Positions 27,701-35,436 of a stretch of DNA of 64,000 bases are shown piece after piece. The notes beneath the pieces are model-generated. The model ran no database searches. It saw nothing but the letters and a program-made list of their open reading frames with translations, and was not told the origin of the DNA. The first letter of the stretch is position 1. Every line of letters starts with the position of its first letter. The stretch is from Desulfovibrio sp. (GTDB lineage Bacteria; Desulfobacterota; Desulfovibrionia; Desulfovibrionales; Desulfovibrionaceae): positions 186,001 to 250,000 of the forward strand of contig JACQYS010000008.1 of assembly GCA_016208105.1 (NCBI GenBank). The letters are read 5' to 3'. The translations under genes were made by a program, and so were the position numbers.

Positions 27701-28199
27701 GGGGTTTGCTGAAATGGGCATGGTCATGGCGGTTTCCGTGGCAATGATCTATCTGGCCCTGCTTTTTCAGTTCAAGAACGCGGTGAAGCCGTTGCTGGTG
27801 TTCGGGGCCATACCCTATGGGGTGGCCGGGGCCTTCGCCGCCCTGGCGATCATGGGCCAGCCCTTCGGTTTCATGGCCTTTCTTGGCATAGCAAGTCTTA
27901 TCGGAGTGATCGTGAGCCATGTGATCGTGCTCTTCGATTTTATCGAGGAAAGGCTCCATGCCGGCGAGCCCCTGCGCCAGGCCATCCTGGATGCCGGCAT
28001 CCTGCGGCTTCGTCCGGTGCTCATCACCGTGGGAGCCACAGTGACGGCGCTTTTTCCCTTGGCCAAAAACGGCGGTCCGCTCTGGGAGCCCATGTGCTAC
28101 GCCCAGATCGGCGGGCTGGCTGTTGCCACCTTCGTCACATTGCTCATGGTGCCGGTGCTCTACGCCATCGCGGCCTTTGACCTGAAAGCCTTTAAATAG
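24711..28199 (+). CDS. RND multidrug/solvent efflux pump, inner-membrane subunit
   Basis: The 1162-residue proton-driven transporter of the AcrB/HAE-1-like superfamily is somewhat longer than usual (about 1040). Transmembrane segment 4 carries the proton-relay pair in IALGLLVDDPVVAGDAIK, and segment 10 has the matching polar residues near FGAIPYGVAGA. Two large periplasmic loops are present. The ATG at 24711 (MLDKRNMARFF) is used; another at 24729 is possible. It is the last gene of the tetR operon. Its sequence is nearer to the uncharacterised envelope-type RND pumps paired with lipoprotein adaptors than to AcrB; the substrate is unknown. Confidence 0.92.
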   Translation: MLDKRNMARFFVEHRHVSWVLLVAVLAWGVFGYVKMPQRKDPEIPVRVAAVLCPWPGIRAEKVEELVTRVIEQRVAENDKVDRVESVTRTGMSVVTVKLRDELSQTGEVLDDINLKLAAIRNLPDGAGPVTFIKDFGDTATLMLTVASPKAGQAETALRAVQARRIIERLRQGMGEPRMSMVLVVPPGVPQAQVERKLALFERHLATNTMVSDVRTGSEPGVVVVDVATKTSPVEFRDLIMRFAHEGIRHSELNPDLWSPIIVADPAQTEELISSQAGDKFTYRDLESFTDTITRTLLGVPEVAKVTRWGVRQESLFLEYSQERLASYGVQPWRIRDALAGRNITPNGGVADFGGRNVALEPTGEFSSEKELGGTLVANGLYLRDLVELERSYESPADTINRYSFRDDTGRWANGKAITLAVTMRAGEQIGRFSSSVDKALDGLKQRLPEDLIMARTSDQPRQVTESVSLFMNSLYEAVILVVLVAAIGFREWRSALLMALSIPITLCMTFGMMHMLGIDLQQISIASLIIALGLLVDDPVVAGDAIKRELASGIPRLEAAWTGPTKLAKAILYATITNIVAYLPFLLLSGDKGRFLYSLPVVVTCSLVASRIVSMSFIPFLGYYLLRSSKDSPRPDQGFAKLYYRLGGWLIDNRWKVLAVSLVLVGAGFFAKSLLKPMFFPIDRSYLSYVDVTLPEDSPIDLTARTTVEVEQAIARAADDFGVANKDYPDPLMSMTTFIGGGGPRFWFSVTPELKKPNYAQILLQVQDKRVTELFCDPLQARLQAVIPGARVDVRRLETGPPVGIPVQIRISGEDEEALRMLAERMKTILLGLPMADRVSDNWGSSRFTARISIDPDRANLAGATNQDVARSTAMAMNGLTVTSLRQGRLSFPVVLRLRGEERGKLSDLANLYVYPQSYEHKVPLTQVADITWGMYTERIARRNHFRTITVSCFPLPGVLASEVITVAMPAIKDLESDMPPGCSLEIGGEHEEQVKGFAEMGMVMAVSVAMIYLALLFQFKNAVKPLLVFGAIPYGVAGAFAALAIMGQPFGFMAFLGIASLIGVIVSHVIVLFDFIEERLHAGEPLRQAILDAGILRLRPVLITVGATVTALFPLAKNGGPLWEPMCYAQIGGLAVATFVTLLMVPVLYAIAAFDLKAFK

Positions 28200-28431
28200 T
28201 CTCCGTCGTTCATCTGCTTTGATCCCCACCCCAGCCATCACGCCTATCTGTGTTACGCCGGGTGGCGCAACTCCGCATTGGTGGGTTACTGCGCGAGACT
28301 AGGGTTTTCTGCTCGTCCGCCCCTCAAGTGTTTTCTCCCGGTATCGCCGGGGATTGAACCCGCCATACACGACTGGCTTCACAGACGACTTTCACATTCG
28401 GCTTTACAGAACCCTAAAAGCGTCATATCGT

Positions 28432-28445
28432 CATATCGCGATATG
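28432..28445. promoter_or_regulatory. ArsR-type operator
   Basis: CATATCGCGATATG is a perfect 14-bp palindrome immediately before the arsR ribosome site, with an extra half-copy (TCATATCG at 28423-28430) on its left. The position, 8 bases from the ATG, fits autorepression by the ArsR protein encoded next. Confidence 0.65.
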
Positions 28446-28453
28446 GGGGTATT

Positions 28454-28852
28454 ATGAAATCATTCACCAAGGCGGCCAAGGCCCTGGGCGATCCGGCCCG
28501 GGTTAAAATTCTCAAGATGCTCGAGGTAAAGCCCTTATGCGTATGCGTGGTTCATTTGGTCTTAGGCCTTGCCCAATCCACTGTCTCCAAGCACCTGAAA
28601 GTACTGGAGGAGGCCGGCTTGGTGGTCTGGACACGCAAGGGAGCCTGGGTCCATTATTCGCTGGCGCCAAAAGACGGCAGCCACGCCGGACGCATGCTGG
28701 CGCTGCTGTCCCAATGTCTTGAAAACGATCCCGAAATCATGTCGGTCCGCGAGGCGGTGTCCAAGGTGAGCGACGGCCCGTTTCTTAAAGCTGTGGCCGA
28801 CCAGGGCCCATCTCAGGCCGCGTGCGGATCAGGCGAGAAGAACCGGTGGTGA
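28454..28852 (+). CDS. arsR: ArsR-family metalloid-sensing repressor
   Basis: The 132-residue winged-helix repressor has LGDPARVKILKMLE at the start. The CVCV motif at about residues 30-33 fits the As(III)/Sb(III)-binding ELCVC site of classic ArsR, and the recognition helix is QSTVSKHLKVLEEAGLV. The C-terminal tail adds one more cysteine (about residue 125). It heads an eight-gene operon ending in an ACR3 arsenite exporter. A perfect palindrome directly upstream is the likely operator; loss of binding on arsenite would release the operon. Confidence 0.9.
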   Translation: MKSFTKAAKALGDPARVKILKMLEVKPLCVCVVHLVLGLAQSTVSKHLKVLEEAGLVVWTRKGAWVHYSLAPKDGSHAGRMLALLSQCLENDPEIMSVREAVSKVSDGPFLKAVADQGPSQAACGSGEKNRW

Positions 28853-28855
28853 TCC

Positions 28856-30043
28856 ATGAAACCATTAGATGACACGCTCCAAAAAAGGCCGCCCGCTCCT
28901 TCTCTGGGGGATCTGCGGCACTCACCGTCCGGTGATACTTCTACGGCCGACGCTTCGAAGCTCGCTGACAAGCCTGACGCTGGACCAGCTGCAAACCGGG
29001 CCGACAAGAGAGATGCCCACCCCTCGACCACGCGACTCATCCTCACAATAATCGCCGCACTTGTGGCCTGGTCCGGAATCTATGCCCTTCTGCCGTCCTT
29101 GGCTCGTTCGCTTGCCTTCGGACTGCTTGGGCTCGAGCCCACATCCCGGCTCGGCCAGGCCGTGGAATTCTTCCTCTACGACACTCCCAAGGTGCTCCTG
29201 CTCTTGGCGCTGGTGGTGTTTGCCATAGGAATCGTGCGTTCCTTCTTCACCCCGGAACGAACCCGGCGCTTCCTGGCCGGTAAGCGAGAATTTTCCGGGA
29301 ATGTGCTGGCGGCCCTGCTGGGCATTGTCACCCCTTTCTGCTCCTGCTCTGCGGTGCCGCTGTTCATCGGCTTCGTAACCGCCGGAGTGCCGCTTGGCGT
29401 CACCTTCTCCTTTTTGGTGTCGGCTCCCATGATCAATGAGATCGCCCTGGTTCTCCTCTACGGCCTGCTCGGCTGGAAGATCGCCGCCTTGTACCTGGTG
29501 ACGGGTCTTGCCGTGGCCATTGTCTCCGGGTGGGTTATCGGGCGTTTTGGCATGGAGGCCCACATCGAAGACTGGGTGCGACTTGTGCGTGCCGAGAACG
29601 GCCAGTCCATGGAGCAGGCTCCCATGGGTGTGCACGAGCGGGTTCGCTACGGCCTGGACTGCGTTCGCGACATCCTGGGCAAGGTCTGGCTCTATGTGAT
29701 CCTGGGCATCGCCGTTGGCGCGGGCATCCACGGATACGTCCCCGAAGGTTTTCTGGCCGGCATCATGGGCCGAGATGCCTGGTGGTCCGTTCCAGCGGCC
29801 GTTCTTATCGGCATCCCCATGTATTCCAATGCAGCCGGAATCGTCCCCGTGGTGCAGGCTCTCTTGGAAAAGGGAGCCGCCCTGGGAACGGTGCTGGCAT
29901 TCATGATGGCCGTCATCGCCCTGTCCCTGCCGGAAATGGTCATCCTGCGAAAGGTATTGAAACCGCGCCTCATCGGTACCTTCATTGCCGTGGTTGGCTT
30001 GGGTATCCTGCTGGTCGGCTATTTGTTCAACTTCATCGTTTAA
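28856..30043 (+). CDS. YraQ/ArsP-type permease
   Basis: The 395-residue membrane protein of the DUF318/YraQ permease family has an unusual hydrophilic N-terminal tail of about 60 residues followed by about eight to ten spans. The signature TPFCSCSAVPLF sits near residue 160 and GIPMYSNAAGIVP near 320. Members in arsenic operons (ArsP) export trivalent organoarsenicals; others export Cu or Zn. The position between arsR and acr3 favours metalloid export. It starts 3 bases after arsR and is the first structural gene of the operon. Which compound is exported is an inference. Confidence 0.85.
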   Translation: MKPLDDTLQKRPPAPSLGDLRHSPSGDTSTADASKLADKPDAGPAANRADKRDAHPSTTRLILTIIAALVAWSGIYALLPSLARSLAFGLLGLEPTSRLGQAVEFFLYDTPKVLLLLALVVFAIGIVRSFFTPERTRRFLAGKREFSGNVLAALLGIVTPFCSCSAVPLFIGFVTAGVPLGVTFSFLVSAPMINEIALVLLYGLLGWKIAALYLVTGLAVAIVSGWVIGRFGMEAHIEDWVRLVRAENGQSMEQAPMGVHERVRYGLDCVRDILGKVWLYVILGIAVGAGIHGYVPEGFLAGIMGRDAWWSVPAAVLIGIPMYSNAAGIVPVVQALLEKGAALGTVLAFMMAVIALSLPEMVILRKVLKPRLIGTFIAVVGLGILLVGYLFNFIV

Positions 30044-30058
30044 ACTCCAGGTGAAATC

Positions 30059-30298
30059 ATGATCATTAGCGTACTGGGCCCCGGTTGCCCGAAGTGCTCC
30101 GAAGCGGAAAAGATCGTCCGGGCTGCGGTTGCCGAATCCGGTGTGGACGCTCAGGTTGAAAAAGTGACCGACTTCCAGAAAATTGCGGCCATGGGAGTTT
30201 TCTCCACCCCGGCGGTCGCTCTTGACGGAAAGGTGATGTGCACGGGACGAGCGCCCGCCAAGTCCGAAGTTCTGGCCTGGCTTGCATCACAATCATAA
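30059..30298 (+). CDS. Small thioredoxin-fold protein (redox-active disulfide protein 2 type)
   Basis: The 79-residue thioredoxin/glutaredoxin-like protein carries the active-site CPKC at about residues 10-13 and the cis-proline segment STPAVALDG. The family (MTH895/TM0996-like) very often follows a YraQ permease gene, and a fusion of the two occurs elsewhere. It probably handles a thiol-bound metalloid or keeps the permease or a reductase reduced. No signal peptide is present, so it is cytoplasmic. It lies 15 bases after the permease gene. Confidence 0.88.
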   Translation: MIISVLGPGCPKCSEAEKIVRAAVAESGVDAQVEKVTDFQKIAAMGVFSTPAVALDGKVMCTGRAPAKSEVLAWLASQS

Positions 30299-30317
30299 AA
30301 AGAAAGAGGAAAGCGAT

Positions 30318-30743
30318 ATGAACGCAACATGCTGTTCACAAAATGGCGAAGTGATGCTTCTGGCTTGTTCCGGAGGGTCCAATGTGGGCCAGTTGACCAA
30401 TCAGGCGGCTGTGGAACTCACCCGCGAGGGGTTCGGCAAAATGTACTGCCTGGCCGGAGTCGGCGCGAAGCTCAAAGGTTTCGTCAAGGCCACGGGGGAG
30501 GCCCCGGAAATTCTCGTGCTGGATGGATGCCCCGTGGGCTGCGCCAAGGCGATCATGGAGAACGCCGGCCTGCCCATGGGCGCCTATATGGTGGTTACGG
30601 AATTGGGCATAGACAAAGTCAAGGACCGGGCCCTGGCCCTCTCGACAGAGGACTTGGAAACCGTGAAACAGGCCGCCCGGAGCATGAAAGACGCCTCCGC
30701 TGTAAAACGCACCTGTGGTTGTGCCTGTGGAGGTGCTGAGTGA
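30318..30743 (+). CDS. DGC-domain putative zinc-binding protein
   Basis: The 141-residue protein of the DGC family is named for its Asp-Gly-Cys motif, visible here as LVLDGCPVGCAK. Other conserved cysteines lie in LACSGGSNVGQ and MYCLAGVG, and the C-terminus ends in a Cys-rich CGCACGG. Members are predicted to bind zinc or other metals and are repeatedly found in arsenic and mercury operons. I chose the ATG at 30318 (GAGGAAAG upstream). Its stop overlaps the GTG of the next gene. The biochemical role is not established. Confidence 0.82.
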   Translation: MNATCCSQNGEVMLLACSGGSNVGQLTNQAAVELTREGFGKMYCLAGVGAKLKGFVKATGEAPEILVLDGCPVGCAKAIMENAGLPMGAYMVVTELGIDKVKDRALALSTEDLETVKQAARSMKDASAVKRTCGCACGGAE

Positions 30744-31114
30744 AGTTTACAGCCTTTGCCTGCTCGGCCGCGCTTTTAGTCGCATGCTCCCTTTTCTCCC
30801 AGGCATTGGCCGCCCCGCTTCCGGAGGTTCCGGCCAAGAATACGGTGACCATGCTGGACCTGGGCGCCAAGTCCTGCATCCCCTGCAAGATGATGATCCC
30901 TATCCTGGATGCCGTTGAGAAAGAATACTCAGGCAAGGCGGCTGTCATATTCATCGATGTGTGGGAAAATCCGGACCAGAGCAAGAAGTACGGATTGCGG
31001 GCGATTCCCACCCAGATCTTTTATGACCGGCAAGGCAAGGAGGTCTTCAGACACGAGGGATTCTTCGACAAGAAGTCCATATCGGAAGTTTTGGACAAGC
31101 TGTTGGCCCAGTAG
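30740..31114 (+). CDS. Periplasmic thioredoxin
   Basis: The 124-residue thioredoxin has a cleavable signal peptide (ACSAALLVACSLFSQALA) and a CIPCK active site. The cis-proline is in RAIPTQIFYD. The GTG start overlaps the previous stop and is preceded by GGAGG. Together with the CcdA-like membrane protein encoded next, it forms a plausible relay carrying electrons from cytoplasmic thioredoxin to the periplasm. In an arsenic operon lacking arsC this relay may reduce an arsenical or keep a partner thiol reduced; that is inference. Confidence 0.88.
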   Translation: MKFTAFACSAALLVACSLFSQALAAPLPEVPAKNTVTMLDLGAKSCIPCKMMIPILDAVEKEYSGKAAVIFIDVWENPDQSKKYGLRAIPTQIFYDRQGKEVFRHEGFFDKKSISEVLDKLLAQ

Positions 31115-31126
31115 AGGCGCACTATA

Positions 31127-31834
31127 ATGCTTGACCAACTCTTTTTGACCATCAACGCCTGGATGGTGGATAGTTTTGCCATCGCTGCCGTGGGCTGCTT
31201 TCTCTGGGGCGTGGTGAGCGTGCTTTTCAGCCCTTGCCACCTGGCCTCAATTCCTCTCATCGTAGGATATGTAGCCGGGCAGGGGCGACTCATACAAGGG
31301 CGGGAGGCCGCCAAGTACTCGCTTGCCTTCACAGGGGGCCTTTTTCTGAGCATTGCCGCGGTTGGCGTGAGCTGCTCGCTGATGGGTCGCATGCTCGGCG
31401 ACATTGGCCCCTACTGGACCATCCTCGTCGGGGCTGTTTTGATCTGGGTTGCCCTGGATATGCTGGGCGTGGCCAAATGCACCATCTCCGGCGGGCTCAT
31501 GGGCCGCATGAAGGTTAAAGGCCACTGGGGAGCGTTTCTGCTTGGCCTTGCCTATGGGGTTTTATCGGGCTCATGCACCTTCGGCTTCATTGCGCCCATT
31601 CTGGCAATCATCACCATCCAGCAGAAAATCATGACAGGTGTGGCGCTCGTTGCCTTGTTCGCCTTGGGCCACTGCCTGCCCATTGTAGTGGCTGGCAGCT
31701 CCACGACCCTTGTTCAACGTTGGATGGAAGCCGGCCCCATCCGCCAGGGAGGGGTATGGTTTCGTCGCACTGCTGGGCTGATGATCGGGCTTATGGGCGT
31801 GTATTTCGCAGCCAGGCCTTTCGTTGGCGTGTAA
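31127..31834 (+). CDS. CcdA/DsbD-like thiol-disulfide transmembrane carrier
   Basis: The 235-residue membrane protein of the CcdA/DsbD transmembrane family has about six spans. The two conserved cysteines expected in spans 1 and 4 appear in FSPCHLASIPLIVGY and GSCTFGFIAPIL, so the redox pair is intact. It moves reducing equivalents across the membrane to a periplasmic thioredoxin-like protein, here most likely the product of the gene just upstream. The gap is 12 bases. Family members are best known from cytochrome c maturation; no such genes are near, so a role in metalloid handling is more likely. Confidence 0.87.
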   Translation: MLDQLFLTINAWMVDSFAIAAVGCFLWGVVSVLFSPCHLASIPLIVGYVAGQGRLIQGREAAKYSLAFTGGLFLSIAAVGVSCSLMGRMLGDIGPYWTILVGAVLIWVALDMLGVAKCTISGGLMGRMKVKGHWGAFLLGLAYGVLSGSCTFGFIAPILAIITIQQKIMTGVALVALFALGHCLPIVVAGSSTTLVQRWMEAGPIRQGGVWFRRTAGLMIGLMGVYFAARPFVGV

Positions 31835-31875
31835 AGCGGTACGCCATCCACATTTTCAACACCAAGGAGACGACC

Positions 31876-32337
31876 ATGAGACCCATACACCACGTGATTC
31901 TGCTCTTGGCCTTCCTCTGCCTAACCACCCCAGCCATGGCAGCTGAACCTCAGAGCCTGGACCGCTACGTCCGGTCCTTCGACTATGCCGCACGCAAGGA
32001 AATGAAATGTTCCGGCAAGGAACTCTTGGCCATGCTGGCCAAGAATGAGGCCGTGCTCGTAGACATCCGTTTTCCTGAAGAAAAGCAGGCTTGGGACATG
32101 AACTTCGGCCTGCACATTCCGCTTAACGAACTCCCGAACCGCCTGAACGAGCTGCCCAAGGACAAGATCATCGTCACGGCCTGCCCGCATATGGACCGCT
32201 CGAACATCGCCATGGTCTACCTGCGCACCCAGGGCTACACTTCACGCTATCTCGTCGATGGCCTGGTTGGGCTCACCGAACTTCTGCGCGGAGACGCGGC
32301 CCGTGATTTCATGGACGCCCTAAACAAGAAGAAGTAA
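31876..32337 (+). CDS. Secreted rhodanese-like protein
   Basis: The 153-residue single rhodanese domain follows a signal peptide ([14 protein letters not shown]). The active-site loop is [10 protein letters not shown] with Cys at about residue 102, six residues long as in sulfurtransferases; [11 protein letters not shown] is the conserved start. It acts outside the cytoplasmic membrane. Such proteins recur with CcdA and thioredoxin in deltaproteobacterial arsenic operons. It might transfer sulfur or act as a thiol-based arsenate reductase of the Cdc25/Acr2-like fold (also rhodanese-related), which would explain the missing arsC; this is speculative. Confidence 0.82.
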   Translation: MRPIHHVILLLAFLCLTTPAMAAEPQSLDRYVRSFDYAARKEMKCSGKELLAMLAKNEAVLVDIRFPEEKQAWDMNFGLHIPLNELPNRLNELPKDKIIVTACPHMDRSNIAMVYLRTQGYTSRYLVDGLVGLTELLRGDAARDFMDALNKKK

Positions 32338-32377
32338 TTTCCACCTGGCGAATCCTGCAAACCTTCATGGAGACACC

Positions 32378-33466
32378 ATGTCTGACGTAACAAAACGCCT
32401 CTCCTTTCTCGACCGCTGGCTGACCCTGTGGATCTTCTCGGCCATGTTCGCCGGGGTGGCCATCGGCTATCTTTACCCCGGCGTCCGAGGCATTCTGGAC
32501 CGCTTTCAGGCAGGAACCACAAACGTTCCCATAGCCATTGGGCTTATTCTCATGATGTACCCACCCCTGGCCAAGGTGCGCTATGAAAAGCTCGGGCAGG
32601 TTTTCAGGGACTGGCGTGTTCTGATGCTCTCCCTGGTGCAGAACTGGCTGATCGGGCCGGTCTTCATGTTCATTCTGGCCGTGGCTTTTCTCTCGGGGCA
32701 GCACGAATACATGGTCGGGCTCATTCTGATCGGCCTGGCCCGGTGCATAGCCATGGTCATCGTCTGGAACGACCTGGCCCAGGCCGACCGCGAATACTGC
32801 GCCGGGCTGGTGGCCTTCAACTCCATCTTCCAGGTGCTGTTCTTTTCGGCTTATGCGTGGTTCTTCATCGGAGTGCTGCCCGGCTGGATTGGTCTTACGG
32901 GGATGGATGTGGCCATCTCCATGGGGCAGATCGCCGAGAGCGTCTTCATCTACCTGGGGATTCCCTTCATTGCCGGCGTGCTCTCGCGGGTGGTGGGGAT
33001 AAAGGCCATGGGCATCGAGTGGTACGAAACCAAGTTTATACCTAAGATCAGCCCGATCACGCTCATCTCCCTTTTGTTCACCATCCTGGTGATGTTCTCC
33101 CTCAAAGGCGAAGCCGTGGTGCGCCTGCCCCTGGATGTGCTTACTATCGCAGTGCCGCTCTGCGTATACTTCCTGGCCATGTTCGCAGTCTCGTTCTGGC
33201 TCTCCAAAAAGGCCGGAGCCACTTATGAACAGTCAGCCACCCTGTCCTTCACGGCCGCATCCAATAATTTCGAGCTGGCCATCGCCGTGGCCGTGGCTGT
33301 CTGGGGGATCGATTCCGGCCAGGCCTTTGCCGCGGTCATCGGTCCCCTGGTGGAAGTGCCTGTGCTCATCGGGCTGGTCAATGTGGCTCTGTGGGTCCGC
33401 AGGCGATACTTCCCCCATGCCGTCACCACGCCCATGGGGGTGTGCCACGTCTCCTGCAAGCCGTAG
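32378..33466 (+). CDS. acr3: ACR3-type arsenite efflux transporter
   Basis: The 362-residue, ten-span arsenite exporter of the ACR3 (BART superfamily) type has the hallmark [16 protein letters not shown] with the essential cysteine (about residue 126) in span 4, and [17 protein letters not shown] in span 9. Other family stretches, [19 protein letters not shown] and [11 protein letters not shown], are present at normal positions (each given as 20 residues or fewer). It is the last gene of the operon, 40 bases after the rhodanese gene with GGAGACACC before the ATG. It expels As(III), driven by membrane potential. Confidence 0.95.
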   Translation: MSDVTKRLSFLDRWLTLWIFSAMFAGVAIGYLYPGVRGILDRFQAGTTNVPIAIGLILMMYPPLAKVRYEKLGQVFRDWRVLMLSLVQNWLIGPVFMFILAVAFLSGQHEYMVGLILIGLARCIAMVIVWNDLAQADREYCAGLVAFNSIFQVLFFSAYAWFFIGVLPGWIGLTGMDVAISMGQIAESVFIYLGIPFIAGVLSRVVGIKAMGIEWYETKFIPKISPITLISLLFTILVMFSLKGEAVVRLPLDVLTIAVPLCVYFLAMFAVSFWLSKKAGATYEQSATLSFTAASNNFELAIAVAVAVWGIDSGQAFAAVIGPLVEVPVLIGLVNVALWVRRRYFPHAVTTPMGVCHVSCKP

Positions 33467-33477
33467 GACCTGCTGGC

Positions 33478-33948
33478 TCACTCCACTGCCAGGGCTATCC
33501 CGTGGCTGGAAAAGGAAATGCCCTGCTGGCCGGTGGTGCCGATCATGACCGCTTCCACGAAAAGCGGATTGGCCGGAGGATCAGCCGACCAGAGCACAAT
33601 GAAGTTGGCCCCGGAACCACCTGCGGTGTCGGTCTGACCCACGATGAATTCCCGGGTCATGAGGGGGGCCATTTGCACGGGCGTATCCAGATAGCGCCTG
33701 ACGAGCTTGCCGGCAGTGTCATAAAAATCCACTGCGGTCAGCGTCACGCTGCGCTTGGGGTCGATGTTTCGCACCGAGAGCGTGATGGTAAGGTCTATGG
33801 GGCGGGTTCTGATGCCATGGTAGATTTGCGAATAGCACGGAACATAGACAGCCTGGCCGGAGATAAGCTCGGCCCCGGAGGCTTGTCCGGCCAGAAGGCA
33901 AAGAACCAAGGCTAACACCATTGCGGCCGGACGGATCGTACTGTTCAT
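33478..33948 (-). CDS. DUF3124-like secreted protein
   Basis: The 156-residue protein has an N-terminal signal peptide (MVLALVLCLLAGQASG) and a beta-rich body containing YVPCYSQIYHG and LTITLSVRNIDPKRSVTL, recalling DUF3124 proteins of unknown function. The ATG at 33948 is preceded by GGAGGAACG, so I prefer it over a much longer frame starting at 34101. It faces acr3 convergently (12-base gap) and is divergent from the CBS-domain gene. Periplasmic location is predicted; the role is unknown. Confidence 0.75.
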   Translation of the reverse strand: MNSTIRPAAMVLALVLCLLAGQASGAELISGQAVYVPCYSQIYHGIRTRPIDLTITLSVRNIDPKRSVTLTAVDFYDTAGKLVRRYLDTPVQMAPLMTREFIVGQTDTAGGSGANFIVLWSADPPANPLFVEAVMIGTTGQQGISFSSHGIALAVE

Positions 33949-34127
33949 CGTTCCTCCAGGGACTTCAGTCTTGCACCAAAGGGTACGGCACTCTGGGGCA
34001 GGCGGGCAACTTGAAATCTCGTGAGCGTAGGGCCTCGCAAGCCAGCAGTCCTTGCCATGCCCGGAGATTTTTGGTTCCCTGTGAAAGACACTACACAGCA
34101 CCGGCGCGTCAAGCCAGAGGTTCCCAC

Positions 34128-34667
34128 ATGCATACCACCCCGGTTACGGACATCATGACCCCTGCCGAGGATTTGCCCTCGATAACTGCCCGGACCAGCC
34201 TGATGGAAGCAGCAGAGACACTCAGGCGGAAGACTGCTGACCCTCAGGCCCGGTTGGTCGCGGTGCGCGGCCAGGACGGGGCAGTGGCGGGCATCCTTGG
34301 CATGGTTGACCTTCTGCGCGGTCTTAATCCCAAATACGCAGACGCGGGCTTCTTCTCGGACATGGCCGAACATGGAGTAGGTTCGGACATGCTCGGAATG
34401 TTCGTGGAGCAATACACCCTGAACCCGGAATCGCTTGGCGCCCTCACCCGGGCCGCATCCACCAACACTGTGGAAAGCTTGCTTGGAGCACCCTCCGAGG
34501 ACGAAAGCATCGATGCCATGGCCACCCTGGACGTGGCAATCGACCTTATGGTGCTCAAGCGCCGGGACTATCTCCTGGTTACCAGGGGCGAAGAGACCAT
34601 CGGCGTTATAGACGCTGCCAGCGTGTTCGACCTCCTGTTGAAACAAATCCCGGACGTGAACTCCTAG
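34128..34667 (+). CDS. CBS-domain protein
   Basis: The 179-residue cytoplasmic protein consists of a pair of CBS motifs: [18 protein letters not shown] opens the first, and [20 protein letters not shown] closes the second. CBS pairs bind adenine nucleotides and sense energy state, but here no partner domain is attached. The ATG at 34128 follows AGAGG at a distance of 7. The segment between the motifs (about residues 65-120) is longer than usual. It overlaps the cyclophilin gene tail to tail by 4 bases. Confidence 0.8.
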   Translation: MHTTPVTDIMTPAEDLPSITARTSLMEAAETLRRKTADPQARLVAVRGQDGAVAGILGMVDLLRGLNPKYADAGFFSDMAEHGVGSDMLGMFVEQYTLNPESLGALTRAASTNTVESLLGAPSEDESIDAMATLDVAIDLMVLKRRDYLLVTRGEETIGVIDAASVFDLLLKQIPDVNS

Positions 34668-35263
34668 CGCTGCACCACTTCGGCCTTCAGTATCTCCACC
34701 GGCTCGCGGGGCACGTTTTCATAGCCTCCTTTGGTGCCGGTTGGCACGGCCTTGATGGCGTCCACCACCTCCTTGCCTTCCACCACCTTTCCGAAGACCG
34801 CATAGCCCCATCCGGCAGGAGTCTTGGCCGTATGGTTCAGCATGGTGTTGTTCACCACGTTGATGAAGAACTGTCCAGTGGCCGAGTGGGGATCGCTGGT
34901 GCGGGCCATGGCCACGGTATAGGCCTCGTTTTTCAGGCCGTTGTCAGCCTCGTTTTTTATGGGCGCACGTCCGGGCTTGAGATTCATGTTCTTGTCCATG
35001 CCCCCACCCTGGATCATGAAACCGTTGATGACCCGGTGGAAGATAAGGCCGTTGTAATAGCCGTCCTTCACGTACTTCAGAAAGTTCTCAACCGTGGCCG
35101 GGGCCTTGGCGGCGTCCAGCTCAAGCACGATGTCGCCCTTGGTGGTGGTCAGCTTCACGAAGTCCTTCTTGCCCTGAGCCAGCGCCGCGCTGGCCCCAAA
35201 GGGTGCCGCAGCGCAGGCAAAGCCCAGCAGCATGGCACCGATGACAGCGACAAATCGTTTCAT
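34664..35263 (-). CDS. Periplasmic peptidyl-prolyl cis-trans isomerase (cyclophilin)
   Basis: The 199-residue cyclophilin is exported by a signal peptide ([20 protein letters not shown]). The core begins [26 protein letters not shown] contains the catalytic Arg and Phe/Met/Gln residues. [17 protein letters not shown] and [16 protein letters not shown] are normal. The sequence matches the short bacterial PpiA/PpiB type. It catalyses proline isomerisation during folding, probably in the periplasm. It is monocistronic, with GGAGAACGC before the start. Confidence 0.93.
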   Translation of the reverse strand: MKRFVAVIGAMLLGFACAAAPFGASAALAQGKKDFVKLTTTKGDIVLELDAAKAPATVENFLKYVKDGYYNGLIFHRVINGFMIQGGGMDKNMNLKPGRAPIKNEADNGLKNEAYTVAMARTSDPHSATGQFFINVVNNTMLNHTAKTPAGWGYAVFGKVVEGKEVVDAIKAVPTGTKGGYENVPREPVEILKAEVVQR

Positions 35264-35361
35264 TGCGTTCTCCTCGGGGGTTCATGTGGTTTTTTCGTAC
35301 CCCGTTAAGAGGATGATACCGCGTCCAGCCCTTGTGGGGAACCCCTGGCCGCAGTCTAGGC

Positions 35362-35398
35362 AAGAAAAGGCCGCCTCTGGAAAACCCAGAAGCGGCCT
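35362..35398 (-). terminator. Rho-independent terminator after islB
   Basis: On the minus strand AGGCCGCTTCTGG and CCAGAGGCGGCCT form a 13-bp stem with one mismatch and a 4-5 base loop, followed by TTTTCTT. It lies 38 bases after the islB stop and is one of the few GC stems here with a proper U-run. Confidence 0.8.
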
Positions 35399-35436
35399 GC
35401 GACCATCTGTTGCCGATGCACATCAGCCGTGATGCT

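Noticed and set aside
28352-28376. GGGATTGAACCC, resembling the complement of a tRNA T-arm upstream of arsR
   Set aside because: No acceptor stem, D-arm or anticodon arm can be formed around it on either strand, and the T-stem itself is mismatched; at most a remnant or chance.
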